Source of the DNA: CBDDBX01 sp965225955
GTDB taxonomy: Bacteria; Acidobacteriota; Aminicenantia; UBA2199
Assembly (NCBI GenBank): GCA_965225955.1
Contig: CBDDBX010000018.1
Location: forward strand, 1-64,000
Direction of reading: 5' to 3'
Length of the DNA: 64,000 nucleotides
Position numbers and translations under genes: made by a program. Shown here one piece after another: positions 1 to 9,675 of this stretch. The notes under the pieces are model-generated. The model saw nothing but the letters and a program-made list of their open reading frames with translations. It was not told where the DNA came from and ran no database searches. Positions within the stretch are counted from its first letter, which is position 1; each line of letters begins with the position of its first letter.

Positions 1-1
1 C

Positions 2-754
2 TGCTGCTGCACAGCTCTTCTCATATTTTTCAGAACAGATATTTCCCCGGATTTAAACCTGTTTATTTTTCTTCTGGGACACTTTTCTTTAATAGCATTC
101 ATACAGAACGCAATACCAGTATCTGTTAACGGTATGATGAATGATGGTAAACAGGCACTGGTTTTTCTTAAAGGCGGCAAAGCTGCAGAGTTGCGTACAC
201 TTCTCTTCATTCTCTCTTCTTACGTAATTGCAGGTACCAGACCTTCTGAAATTAACGAAGAATTACAGGAAGGTCTTAAAAATGCTTCAACTGAAGATGC
301 TCTTGAAGAGTACTCCGTAAAACAGGTACTTTATGAGATCGCTCTTGACAATAAAGATTACCATGAAGCAAAAGAGATTATGGAGGATATCCAGTTTCTG
401 AAAAGCAGTATTCCGGTATTCATGCACAACACACTAATATATGAAGATCTATTTATTAAACTCCTGCACGGCATTATAGATGACGATTTTCATAATACTA
501 TTAAGGAAACGGAAAAACTTCCTTCCTATTTTGATCAGGTTATAAAATACAGGGTTCTTAGTCTCTACTACCTGAAAACAGAGAACTATCCTGAAGCAAT
601 AAAACAGGCAGAAACAGGTTTAGAAAATCTTGAGGATCATTTTAATAAAGGAAATTCTGTAATGCAGAGAGAGATTCTGGAACAGATTATATCTGAAGCA
701 GAAAACCCCGAAAACAGAGAATCACTAACTCCCCCAATCCAGATTGAGGGGTAA
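2..754 (+). CDS. M50-type membrane metalloprotease, C-terminal part (5' truncated)
   Basis: The frame is open from base 2 with no start, so the gene begins left of the window. The visible part starts with a hydrophobic stretch, then a NAIPVSVNG...NDGKQAL segment at about 110-165. That resembles the NxxP...DG motif that carries the last zinc ligand in site-2-protease (M50) proteins. The following LKGGKAAELRTLL and AGTRPSEIN also resemble the segment after DG in M50 homologues (recalled, not aligned). The last 150 residues look like a soluble TPR-like helical tail. An internal ATG at 134 would cut the motif and is unlikely to be the real start. The 3' end overlaps rnhB tail to tail by 30 bases. 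Assignment to M50 is an inference because the HExxH part is missing. Confidence 0.65.
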   Translation, partial: CCCTALLIFFRTDISPDLNLFIFLLGHFSLIAFIQNAIPVSVNGMMNDGKQALVFLKGGKAAELRTLLFILSSYVIAGTRPSEINEELQEGLKNASTEDALEEYSVKQVLYEIALDNKDYHEAKEIMEDIQFLKSSIPVFMHNTLIYEDLFIKLLHGIIDDDFHNTIKETEKLPSYFDQVIKYRVLSLYYLKTENYPEAIKQAETGLENLEDHFNKGNSVMQREILEQIISEAENPENRESLTPPIQIEG

Positions 755-1363
755 CTGTCTGGGTTCCTGAACTTTCAGTTTAAAGGATTGCCTGTGTATC
801 ATCGATTTCCCCAGATCTTCAATAGCCTTCATGTGTATTTTTGAAGCATAACCTTTATTTGAAGCAAAGCCATATTCGGGATAGTAATTATCATACACCA
901 TCATCATCTTATCTCTTACAACCTTTGCAATAATTGAGGCTGCTGCAATTGACAGAGAAAGAGAATCACCTTTTATAACTGCCCTCTGTGGTTTGTCTTC
1001 AATAGGAGTATCCCTTCCATCAACAAGCACATAATCCGGTACAACCTTTAACTTGCTTACAGCAATATTCATTGCTTCAAATGTTGCATTCAATATATTT
1101 ATCTCATCAATTCTCTTATGGGAAACAATACCAACCCCATAAGCCAGAGCTCTTTTTCTGACTTCATAAAATAGAATCTCTCTTTTTTTAGGTGTCAGTT
1201 TTTTGGAATCATCAACACCGGGAATAGTTTCACCCTCTTTTAAAATCACCGCCGCGGCTACTACAGGCCCCGCCAGAGGGCCTCTCCCGGCTTCATCCAC
1301 TCCTGCAATGAGTTTATATCCCCGGGTACCCAGCAATCTTTCTATTTTAAGCATATCCTTCAT
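725..1363 (-). CDS. rnhB: Ribonuclease HII
   Basis: Cytosolic endonuclease that cleaves the RNA strand of RNA-DNA hybrids and removes misincorporated ribonucleotides. The 212-residue length is normal. The N-terminal IAGVDEAGRGPLAGPVVAAAV block (residues 19-39) holds the first acidic catalytic pair (DE). VDGRD (about residue 114) and the following SIAAASIIAKVVRD segment are family hallmarks. The start MKDMLKIE is preferred because a TATAAT box (minus strand, 1376-1371) ends 7 bases before it and no Shine-Dalgarno is present, suggesting a leaderless message. A second ATG 9 bases inside has AAGGAT too close to serve as an RBS. Divergent from the tricorn-like gene. Confidence 0.96.
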   Translation of the reverse strand: MKDMLKIERLLGTRGYKLIAGVDEAGRGPLAGPVVAAAVILKEGETIPGVDDSKKLTPKKREILFYEVRKRALAYGVGIVSHKRIDEINILNATFEAMNIAVSKLKVVPDYVLVDGRDTPIEDKPQRAVIKGDSLSLSIAAASIIAKVVRDKMMMVYDNYYPEYGFASNKGYASKIHMKAIEDLGKSMIHRQSFKLKVQEPRQLPLNLDWGS

Positions 1364-1370
1364 CCCGGAT

Positions 1371-1376
1371 ATTATA
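1371..1376 (-). promoter_or_regulatory. -10 box of rnhB
   Basis: TATAAT read on the minus strand, 7 bases before the rnhB start codon. No good -35 is visible. Its position implies transcription starts at or next to the ATG. Confidence 0.5.
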
Positions 1377-1458
1377 AATCAAAACAGTTCAACTAAAAAA
1401 CTTTTTTCATCGTATAATAATCTTTTACAATTTTTTCCACGAATATGGAGGGTACATT

Positions 1459-4400
1459 TTGAAAAACACGATTATTTCAATTCTGGGTTTTATCGTTTTA
1501 CTCAGTGCGTCAGTATACGGGAAGCAGGATTCACGCCTGTTAAGATTCCCGGACACAAACAATAAGCTCATTGTTTTTTCCTATGCCGGAGATATCTGGT
1601 CTACAGGAATTAACGGCGGAGATGCAAAACATCTTACATCCCATAAAGGGCAGGAACTTTTCCCAAAGTTATCACCAGATGGTAAATGGATAGCATTTTC
1701 AGCAGAATATTCAGGCTCAAGACAGGTATATGTAATGCCTGCAACTGGTGGGACACCTAAACAGCTAACCTATTTTGATGATGTAGTTCTGGTTTTCCCA
1801 AGAGGCGGATACAACAACATCGTTCTTGACTGGACTCATGACAGTAAAAAGATCCTGTTCAGAAGCAACAGAACACCTCACGGTAAAAGAGTAGGTAAAT
1901 ATTTTCTGATAGACCGCAACGGTGGATACCCTGAAGAACTTCCAATACCTGAAGGGGGTTTTGGAGCGCTGTCACCTGATGGAACAAAGCTCTGCTACAC
2001 ACCTATCAGCAGAGAGTTTCGTAACTGGAAGAGGTATAAAGGCGGAAGAGCTGCAGATGTATGGATCTACGATCTTAAAAACAATAAATCTGAAAGAATT
2101 ACCACCTTTAAAGGTACTGACCAGACTCCTGTATGGTATAAGGATAGTATCTACTTCATGTCTGACAGAGATCTGAAACTCAATGTTCATAAGTACAACA
2201 CCACGACTAAAAAGATAGAACAGGTAACAAAACACACAGTATTTGATGGTTTATGGCTATCAGGTAGAAATGGCAGCCTCGTTTATGAGCATGGTGGCCA
2301 TATCTATAAGCTTAACCCTGAATCAGGTAAAACTGAGAAACTTACTATAAATATAGATTTTGACAATTCCCATAGAATGCCATATCTGAAAAATGTAAGA
2401 AAAAATATCAGTGCCTTTGATATCTCTCCTAATGGTAATGTAGCTCTGTTCTGTGCAAGAGGCGATATCTTTACCGTTCCTGCAGAAGAGGGAGTAATAG
2501 AGAACCTCACCTCTTCACCATCAAGAGAAGTTTCTCCTGCATGGTCTCCAAATGGTAAATACATTGCTTACTATTCAGATAAAACCGGAGAATACGAAAT
2601 CTATCTGAGAGAGTATAAAACCGGTAAAGTAACTCAGCTTACAAAAAACTCTTCCCACTGGATAAATCACCCTGTATGGTCACCTGACAGCACAAAGATT
2701 GTATATGCAGATATGTCACATCATCTCAGAGTACTGGATATCACAACAGGGAAAATAAAGAATATCGACAAGGGTACTATAAACAGATTTAATACTTACT
2801 CTTTTTCAAAAGATTCAAACTGGATTACCTACACAAAACTGTCAGATAATGGAAACAGTGCGATCTGGGTATATTCTCTCAGCACAGGTAAGAAATCAAA
2901 GGTTACAAGTGATATCTTCAGTGATTACTCTCCGGTATTTTCTGATTGCGGACACTACATATTCTTCCAGTCCCAGAGAGATTTTAACCTGAAATCATCA
3001 GCTTTTGAGAGTAAATATCTTTATAGAGATGCAAACAAAATTTTTGCAGTATATCTGACAAAGGATTCACCTGATATCTTTAAGAAAGAGATCAATAAAG
3101 TCGAAATTTCTGAACTCTCAGCAAAAAAGAAAAAAAGCAAAAAAGCCTCTTCAGTAAAAACAGCATCAGCGCTGAAAATTGATCTGGATGGTATTTTTGA
3201 AAGAGTTGTAGCTATAAGCCCTACTACTGGAACTTTCTATAACATGGTTCCGGTTAAAGACGGTTTTTTGTTCACAAACTATGAAGGAATCAACAAGTTC
3301 AGTCTGAAAAAACAGAAAGCTTCTGTTCTTATTAAAAAAGCTTCAGGCTTCACAATCTCTCCTAATGAGAAGAAACTCATATACTCATTTAACAGAGGCA
3401 GAAAATTTGGAATCACAACTCTGACTAAAGGAAAAGCAGGAGATGGTGAACTGGATCTTTCAGGTATGGAAATGAGAATAGATCCTGTAAAAGAGTGGAA
3501 TCAGATATACAGAGACGCTTTCAGAATATTCCGTGACTGGTTCTATGTAAGAAACATTCACAACGTCGACTGGAAAGAGGTGGAAAAAAGATATTCAGCA
3601 CTACTTCCACATATTGGTCACAGAAGCGATCTTGACTATATTCTCGGAGAAGTTATTGGTGAAACAAATGCCGGACATACCTATGTTAACTGGGGAGATT
3701 TTGAAACAGTTAAACGGGTACATACAGCATATCTTGGTGCAGTTCTTACTCCAGATACAAAAGCCGGTAAATATAGATTCTCAAAGATCTATAAAGGTGA
3801 AAACTGGAACAAGTTACTTAGATCTCCACTTAAAGAGCAGGGTGTTAATGTTAAAACCGGAGACTACCTGATAGCTATTGATGGCGTAAAGCTTACCACA
3901 TCAATTAATCCATACATGCTACTGGAAGGTAAAGCTGACAGAAGAGTGAAACTCACTGTAAGTGCTTATGCTAATGGAAAAATCACAAGAGACTACTATG
4001 TTAAGCCTGTAAGAAGTGAGCAGGGGCTCAGATATCACGACTGGGTTCTCTCAAGAAGAGCACTGGTTGATAAACTATCCGGCGGAAAGATTGGTTATAT
4101 TCATGTGCCAAATACTGCATATGAAGGTCACAGAGAGCTGTTTAAAGGTATGTATGCATATCATAAGAAGCCAGCCCTCATAATCGACGATCGTTATAAT
4201 GGCGGCGGTTTTATTCCAGATGATCTCACAAGGTTACTGGAAAGAAAAACAAGAACCTACTGGAGAAGGCAGGGTATAAATGGTATGAAAACTCCTTCAG
4301 TTGCACATGACGGCCATAAAGCAATGCTTATCAATCACTATGCGTCATCAGGTGGAGACTGTTTCCCTTACTACTTCAGAATGCAGAACCTGGGAACAAT

Positions 4401-4710
4401 CATAGGCACAAGAACCTGGGGGGGGCTGATAGGTATCTCTTATAATGCACCTTTTGTAGACGGAGGCAGCCTGAACGTTCCTTCATTCGGTATCTATGAC
4501 AGAGATGGTAAATGGACAGTTGAAGGCATAGGAATCTACCCTGATATAGAGGTCTATGATACACCTCACCTCATTGCAGAAGGCAAAGATCCATCTATTG
4601 AGAAAGCAGTGGAAGTTCTTCTTAAGAAACTGAAGGAAGAACCTGTTAAAAAAGTAACTCCTCCTGCTGCACCGGATAGATCCAAATGGATTGAAGTAGA
4701 AATAAAATAA
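1459..4710 (+). CDS. Tricorn-like S41 family serine protease
   Basis: Large secreted protease related to archaeal tricorn, which trims peptides made by other proteases. It starts at TTG, chosen because GGAGG (1447-1451) lies 7 bases upstream. A signal peptide covers about residues 1-21. Two beta-propeller regions follow (LSPDGKWIAFSAE, WSPNGKYIAYYSD and similar WD-like blades, to about 660), with a lysine-rich linker near 555-565. The C-terminal part holds a PDZ-like segment and the protease core. The expected triad is visible: H740 in NAGHTYV, S964 in HYASSGGD and E1022 in TVEGIG, matching tricorn spacing. At 1083 residues it is full length. The signal peptide suggests periplasmic peptide degradation, perhaps together with the S46 peptidase at 24.4 kb. 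Confidence 0.93.
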   Translation: MKNTIISILGFIVLLSASVYGKQDSRLLRFPDTNNKLIVFSYAGDIWSTGINGGDAKHLTSHKGQELFPKLSPDGKWIAFSAEYSGSRQVYVMPATGGTPKQLTYFDDVVLVFPRGGYNNIVLDWTHDSKKILFRSNRTPHGKRVGKYFLIDRNGGYPEELPIPEGGFGALSPDGTKLCYTPISREFRNWKRYKGGRAADVWIYDLKNNKSERITTFKGTDQTPVWYKDSIYFMSDRDLKLNVHKYNTTTKKIEQVTKHTVFDGLWLSGRNGSLVYEHGGHIYKLNPESGKTEKLTINIDFDNSHRMPYLKNVRKNISAFDISPNGNVALFCARGDIFTVPAEEGVIENLTSSPSREVSPAWSPNGKYIAYYSDKTGEYEIYLREYKTGKVTQLTKNSSHWINHPVWSPDSTKIVYADMSHHLRVLDITTGKIKNIDKGTINRFNTYSFSKDSNWITYTKLSDNGNSAIWVYSLSTGKKSKVTSDIFSDYSPVFSDCGHYIFFQSQRDFNLKSSAFESKYLYRDANKIFAVYLTKDSPDIFKKEINKVEISELSAKKKKSKKASSVKTASALKIDLDGIFERVVAISPTTGTFYNMVPVKDGFLFTNYEGINKFSLKKQKASVLIKKASGFTISPNEKKLIYSFNRGRKFGITTLTKGKAGDGELDLSGMEMRIDPVKEWNQIYRDAFRIFRDWFYVRNIHNVDWKEVEKRYSALLPHIGHRSDLDYILGEVIGETNAGHTYVNWGDFETVKRVHTAYLGAVLTPDTKAGKYRFSKIYKGENWNKLLRSPLKEQGVNVKTGDYLIAIDGVKLTTSINPYMLLEGKADRRVKLTVSAYANGKITRDYYVKPVRSEQGLRYHDWVLSRRALVDKLSGGKIGYIHVPNTAYEGHRELFKGMYAYHKKPALIIDDRYNGGGFIPDDLTRLLERKTRTYWRRQGINGMKTPSVAHDGHKAMLINHYASSGGDCFPYYFRMQNLGTIIGTRTWGGLIGISYNAPFVDGGSLNVPSFGIYDRDGKWTVEGIGIYPDIEVYDTPHLIAEGKDPSIEKAVEVLLKKLKEEPVKKVTPPAAPDRSKWIEVEIK

Positions 4711-4722
4711 GAAAATTTAAGT

Positions 4723-4744
4723 GTTCCGCCTCTACAGGTGGAAC
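4723..4744. terminator. Bidirectional terminator hairpin between converging genes
   Basis: GTTCCGCC-TCTACA-GGTGGAAC forms an 8-bp stem with one G-T pair. It lies between the tricorn-like gene and the TonB receptor and overlaps the receptor stop codon. The T-tract is weak on both strands. Confidence 0.5.
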
Positions 4745-6717
4745 ATGAAACTCATATATATACTCCTGCCTCCTTTAAGGGGCAGGGTATTTATTCTGCT
4801 TCTGTTAAACTCAGTAAACCAGACATCCTCATTCAGCAGGTTATAGCCGTAAATACCAAAACTAATTCCTTTGAGAGCTTTTACATAGTCTCCTATATCA
4901 AAGACACAGTTTAAACTCAGAAGGTTAACTGATCCTGCTGCAGGATTAACCTCTTTCACATAAGGATTACGTGTTGACGCTGCTTCAGGCTCTGAATAAA
5001 AAATATGAAAAACACCGGCTCTCAATCCCTTAACCGGCTTAAAAGTGAAACCACTCTTAAGCATGAAGGACGGAATAGTAGAGTAGTTATCCACTCCATC
5101 CCGCCTGTTCTTCTGCCAGTTGAATGAAGAGCTTATTCCAATAGCTTCTGAAACAAACACCTCACCTTCAAACTCTATTCCCTTCATATTCAGTTCCCCA
5201 CTGTTGTCATAAGTCAGAGTACTATTATAACCAGCCATAGGAACTCTTTTAATAAGATCATTCTGCCAGGATCTGAACCAGGTTAAACTGAACTTTGCTC
5301 TCTCTGTTATATAGAAGAGTTGCAAATCAACTGTGGATATAGTTTCCGGAGTCAGATCTTCATTCCCCAGTAATGCACCTCCCACAGCTATATATCTCTC
5401 TCCTGCAAAAGGTGAGCGGAAAGCATGTGAGTAGAGAGCTTTAACCCCTAACTTTTTATTCAACCTCCATATAAGACCCGTTCTTGGCAGAAATCGGGTT
5501 TTCTGGGTTCCCGCTTTATTAAGTTGTCCTCCAAGAATTAACTTAATATGTTTATTAATTTTAAGGTCTCCCTGTATAAAGAAGCTGAGCCAGTTTTCAG
5601 AATATGGTCTTATGACATCTACTTTCTCTCCACTTTCTGTTATCGATGCACCGGAACCACTCATAAAATATCCACTAACCCCTGCCAGTATATCAACGCT
5701 TTTTGAGACTTTAACATTGTGCACCATCTCTCCAAACACGTCATGAGTTTTACCCCGATAATCTCCAATAGGATTTAAAAATTCAAGAACCATACTGTTA
5801 TATGTAAGATTTAACTTGCACTCCCAGGATTTACTGACTCTTATATCATAGCCTATATCTCCCAGAAAGCTTGTTAAGTCTATATTCCGCATCCCGGCAT
5901 TCCAGTCAGGTGCAGGGCCGAAATGGTACTGCCTGCTATTAAGAAATGCACTGTTTATTTTCAGGTCTCCATAATCTATCGATATAAATGCCCCCAGATC
6001 CATGTTATCCAGGTTTTCTTTCCCACTGACTCCATTCTCATCTACAGCTTCCAGCTCCCATCCGTCACTATTCTTGTACCTGAGAGCTCCTGTTACATTC
6101 AGTTTCCCTTTGGAAAATCCCATTGTCATATCAGCAATAGAAGTATCATTGGAGCCGCGTTTTAAAGCTCCTTTAATACCAAAGGATTCCAGATTTCTCT
6201 TTTTAGTTATTATATTAATAATTCCCAGATAGGCATTTGTACCATACAGAACCGATCCCGGCCCTCTTACAACCTCAACCCGTTGTATAACCGATAACGG
6301 GAAACTTCTGTATACAGAAAAGTTTCGCCCTCCAAATAAACTCTCTCTAAGTGGCCTGCCATTAATAAGAATAAGAACCTGATTATCAATAGTTGTACCG
6401 AGACCTCCTCTTACAGAAGCTTTATTATCCGGGTATATATGTGATCCGGTCATATATATACCAGCTACTCTCTCCAGAAGTTCTCCCAGAGAATTGCCTC
6501 CATAAGTGTCGATGGCTTCTTCTCTTATAACTGTGACAATACCGGGAGCATCAAATTCTGATTCTATCTTTTTTGATGATGTAACTACCTCTATTTTCAT
6601 GAGGTCTGCAACTGACATCTTCAGTAACTCATCATCATTCTGATTCTCAATAGAGTATATGAATCCTGTAAGCAACATAAGTACTAAAACAGATGATGTT
6701 AATCTTATTATTCTCAT
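4732..6717 (-). CDS. TonB-dependent outer-membrane receptor
   Basis: Gated outer-membrane porin for energised uptake. A signal peptide (about 1-22) is followed by a short segment ending MKIEVVTSSKKIES that resembles TonB-box regions of vitamin/siderophore receptors. The plug domain runs from about 55 to 165: PGIVTVI, GNSLGELLERVAGIY, VLILINGRP, IQRVEVVRGPGSVLYG, GIINIITKK. The rest is a 22-strand-type barrel ending in an aromatic-rich terminal strand (YMSFMFHL). At 661 residues it is complete. AAGGAT lies about 10 bases before the ATG. No TonB, ExbB or ExbD is in the window and the substrate cannot be told from sequence. It lies upstream of no co-directional partner except possibly the genes at 6.8-11.5 kb, which share its strand. 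Confidence 0.93.
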   Translation of the reverse strand: MRIIRLTSSVLVLMLLTGFIYSIENQNDDELLKMSVADLMKIEVVTSSKKIESEFDAPGIVTVIREEAIDTYGGNSLGELLERVAGIYMTGSHIYPDNKASVRGGLGTTIDNQVLILINGRPLRESLFGGRNFSVYRSFPLSVIQRVEVVRGPGSVLYGTNAYLGIINIITKKRNLESFGIKGALKRGSNDTSIADMTMGFSKGKLNVTGALRYKNSDGWELEAVDENGVSGKENLDNMDLGAFISIDYGDLKINSAFLNSRQYHFGPAPDWNAGMRNIDLTSFLGDIGYDIRVSKSWECKLNLTYNSMVLEFLNPIGDYRGKTHDVFGEMVHNVKVSKSVDILAGVSGYFMSGSGASITESGEKVDVIRPYSENWLSFFIQGDLKINKHIKLILGGQLNKAGTQKTRFLPRTGLIWRLNKKLGVKALYSHAFRSPFAGERYIAVGGALLGNEDLTPETISTVDLQLFYITERAKFSLTWFRSWQNDLIKRVPMAGYNSTLTYDNSGELNMKGIEFEGEVFVSEAIGISSSFNWQKNRRDGVDNYSTIPSFMLKSGFTFKPVKGLRAGVFHIFYSEPEAASTRNPYVKEVNPAAGSVNLLSLNCVFDIGDYVKALKGISFGIYGYNLLNEDVWFTEFNRSRINTLPLKGGRSIYMSFMFHL

Positions 6718-6795
6718 CTCAACAATATCCTTAATCTAATGATATTGAATAAGAACAGAGATATTTCAATAATAGTGTTATTTATCAGATTTAAA

Positions 6796-9597
6796 TCAGA
6801 ACATCTTCAGCAACATAAAATAGACAACAAACCCTTTTATACCGTGACTCACAACAGGCATTCCCACCTCAAACCTCAGAAGCATATTATTCCACAGAGG
6901 CACAGCTGTAGTTCCTGCCACAGCAACACCGGAGAAGTAGCGGTCTTTATGACCTTCATACTTGTTTGTCAACAGTAATGAGTCGTATTTAACTTCAATT
7001 CCAAGCATTCTGCTTATCTTGTATCCATATGATAAATTCAGCATGAAAGCTTTTTCAGCCCTTATTGTACCGGAATTAAATCCACTCATTTTAAGCTCAT
7101 TGAAAAAGCCAAACCTGTATGCACTGAATCTGTCCAGATCTTTACCATCAAGCCAGACCGCTTTCAATTTAAACTGTCTGAAATTTGAGAAATTGAAATC
7201 TTTTGAAAGAGATAATCTCCATCTGAAAAAATCTCTCTGAGCAGGATCATATTCGCTATTACCAGGCTCCCCCCAGTAACTCCAGCGACTTCGCCTCCCC
7301 CAGACTCCCCACAGAGAAAGATCAAAGCCTTTAAAGAAGTAATTAAGACGACAACGGGCTCCGTATGTTAAAGAGCTTTTGGGAACTATATAATCATCCG
7401 CCGTATCTTTATGTTTTGAATACTTATTATAATGACCAAAAAGAAATGTTGAGAATTTCATATTATGCCCAAGAGGAAAACCAAAATTCAGATGAGCTCT
7501 CAGGGGCCAGTCTTTTACTGTTTCATGTTGTATCTCTTTACTATTTCTATAGATTCTGTTCCTTGAAGGAAAAGCTATGGCAAAAAGACTTCCTCCTACA
7601 TCAATTTTAGTACCAAGAAAAGACGGGTCACTGTAGATTGCTGAAAGCAGTGCTCCTCCAAAGAGAACATTCACCTGTCTTCCTTTCCCCTGAAAATCAA
7701 AATCCAGATAATTTATGCCTGCCAGAGGCACAGGGAAAGCAAAAGAGCTATCATAAAACCCTCCGAATACAGCCGAAATCTGGGATCGCCCTGACTTCCA
7801 TTCAACTGTTCTCTTTCCACTCTTCTTATTCTTAACAAGATATCTGAAACCTTTATCAGTGTCTCTTAAAATACGGTAATCAGAATCCATCGCCTCTTTC
7901 TTAAGACCACTGAAATTCTCAGGATTAATACTCAGTTTTTCAAGAACTACTTTCTTCTCAATATTTGTAACCCGGCCTCCGGTCAGAAATGCCTGGTGAC
8001 CTTTAACAGTTACAGGTAACCAGACACCATTAACATTCTGCATGTACTGGGTCTCAGTATTTGAAAGAGCACTTCCAGTAAGATTCAGTTGAACCATTCT
8101 TTTTCTTAAACAGATATAACTCTCTTTCTGAATCCATAATCTGCCTTTATAGACAGAGTCATTCTCTCTGCCTTTAACTGGTTTAAAATCAACAATCCAT
8201 ACCTCTTTCCCTTCAACTTTGCCACTTCCCGCTTTTGTATAGACATAGTTCTCTGTTAAGTCGATATCAAGAGGAACGACATTTACTTTTTCCGGCTGAA
8301 GAAGAGGAATTTTAGGAGCCTTTTTACTTTTCCATTTTATACCATTCAGAAAGAACTCTTTCTGTACCCAGTCATAAGGTTTGCCTCTCTCTGAATATAC
8401 AGGTCCTTTTATCATAAGATCAAAGGTTTCATTAAGGTCACTTATTTTAAGGTGGTATGAGGCACTCATATCAGCTGTAAAAGATTTCAATTTCCTCTTC
8501 TGCACAGCATTATGACTTCTGACTCCTGCAATAATCTCTTCCACTGAAGGTTCATAAACCCCCGTTACACCTACCTGATGTCTGTTTCCCGGGATCTTTT
8601 TTTTAGCAGGAATCAGTTGTACAAAATAGGATGAAGGCAGAAGTTCAGCACTGAAATACCGCATTACCGGAGTCAGATCTATACTCTCTTTACTATTTAC
8701 ATTAATATTGTGTACAATAGCTCGTCTGTAGATACCTTCAGCTATCTTAAAATCTACACTACCTGGTTTATCAACCTTTAAATAAATAAAAGCTGTTACT
8801 CCATCCTTTTTATAATAAACCGAAGCTCTCTGCTGCCTGTTCTCCGGCAATCCCACTTCAACTACATCGCCACTGTCGATAAGTTCCATATTAATATATC
8901 TGCTCATCTGCTTAAGGCTTTTTTCTGAATAGCTATTTCCATTCATATTAAGAAGAATGAGAGTAATTCCACTTTTACCAAAAGGTTTAAGATCCATTAA
9001 TTTCTCTTCAGCGCTGCCATTTTCAAGTGAGCAGTATTCCCAGATTCTCAGAACCGGAGCTTTCACTTTTATAAAATCGATCAGCGATTTCTCACAGGCA
9101 TCAGCTGCAAAAGCATTAAAATATGCGGTAATATCACCTGATAAGAGTGGCTCTACAGCGCCTTTCAGTTTCCCTCCTTTTAGTCCTGGAAATCCAATCC
9201 CGATTCTTATAGATGAGTCTACTCCTCTTATAAGTGAAGTGAGTTTTTTAAGACCAAAGTGGTATCGTTTGAGATCTCCATATCCATCCGGGGATGTCAG
9301 GCAGATATATTTTATTTTCTTATTGTTTCTTAGAAACTGCTCAAAATTATCAAGATCTTCAGAATAGAAGTTTTCAGAATCGGGATAAACTTTGATACGC
9401 AACAGAGATTCTCTGGTGCATTTATCTGGCCAGTTATTCCAGTCACACCTGACAACACTTACTGAACCTCCTCTGGAGTATACTTCATCACTATTACGCC
9501 CATTTTCAATTGCTATTGCAATAGATTCCCCTGCCACATTTACCATCAGCCCCCAGAAGAGTAACAGGAAAAACATCTCTGCCTTTTTTATAACCAT
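6796..9597 (-). CDS. Unrecognised multidomain putative outer-membrane protein (933 aa)
   Basis: I do not recognise this as a named family. A signal peptide spans about 1-24. Residues 25-300 alternate short hydrophobic strands and helices (IKYICLTSPDG, IRIGIGFPG, ITLILLNMNG), which could be a barrel-type enzyme-like fold. Residues 300-340 look beta-rich. Residues 350-590 resemble a LolA/RseB-type lipoprotein-sorting fold (KSFTADMSASYHLKIS, then GRLWIQKESYICLRKRM and NGVWLPVTV). From about 600 there are alternating amphipathic strands ending in VVYFMLLKMF, consistent with an outer-membrane barrel. GGAG lies 9 bases before the ATG. It may tether a surface or periplasmic sensor or binding domain to a barrel. 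The function is unknown. Confidence 0.7.
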   Translation of the reverse strand: MVIKKAEMFFLLLFWGLMVNVAGESIAIAIENGRNSDEVYSRGGSVSVVRCDWNNWPDKCTRESLLRIKVYPDSENFYSEDLDNFEQFLRNNKKIKYICLTSPDGYGDLKRYHFGLKKLTSLIRGVDSSIRIGIGFPGLKGGKLKGAVEPLLSGDITAYFNAFAADACEKSLIDFIKVKAPVLRIWEYCSLENGSAEEKLMDLKPFGKSGITLILLNMNGNSYSEKSLKQMSRYINMELIDSGDVVEVGLPENRQQRASVYYKKDGVTAFIYLKVDKPGSVDFKIAEGIYRRAIVHNINVNSKESIDLTPVMRYFSAELLPSSYFVQLIPAKKKIPGNRHQVGVTGVYEPSVEEIIAGVRSHNAVQKRKLKSFTADMSASYHLKISDLNETFDLMIKGPVYSERGKPYDWVQKEFFLNGIKWKSKKAPKIPLLQPEKVNVVPLDIDLTENYVYTKAGSGKVEGKEVWIVDFKPVKGRENDSVYKGRLWIQKESYICLRKRMVQLNLTGSALSNTETQYMQNVNGVWLPVTVKGHQAFLTGGRVTNIEKKVVLEKLSINPENFSGLKKEAMDSDYRILRDTDKGFRYLVKNKKSGKRTVEWKSGRSQISAVFGGFYDSSFAFPVPLAGINYLDFDFQGKGRQVNVLFGGALLSAIYSDPSFLGTKIDVGGSLFAIAFPSRNRIYRNSKEIQHETVKDWPLRAHLNFGFPLGHNMKFSTFLFGHYNKYSKHKDTADDYIVPKSSLTYGARCRLNYFFKGFDLSLWGVWGRRSRWSYWGEPGNSEYDPAQRDFFRWRLSLSKDFNFSNFRQFKLKAVWLDGKDLDRFSAYRFGFFNELKMSGFNSGTIRAEKAFMLNLSYGYKISRMLGIEVKYDSLLLTNKYEGHKDRYFSGVAVAGTTAVPLWNNMLLRFEVGMPVVSHGIKGFVVYFMLLKMF

Positions 9598-9675
9598 AGT
9601 TGCTGCTCCTTATCAATAGAACTACTACCACAGGTAAGGCAGAGATTTCAATTTAATTAATTTTATTTACAATAA

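Noticed and set aside
1203..1565. 120-residue plus-strand frame across the rnhB promoter side
   Set aside because: It is antisense to rnhB and runs into the tricorn-like gene in another frame.
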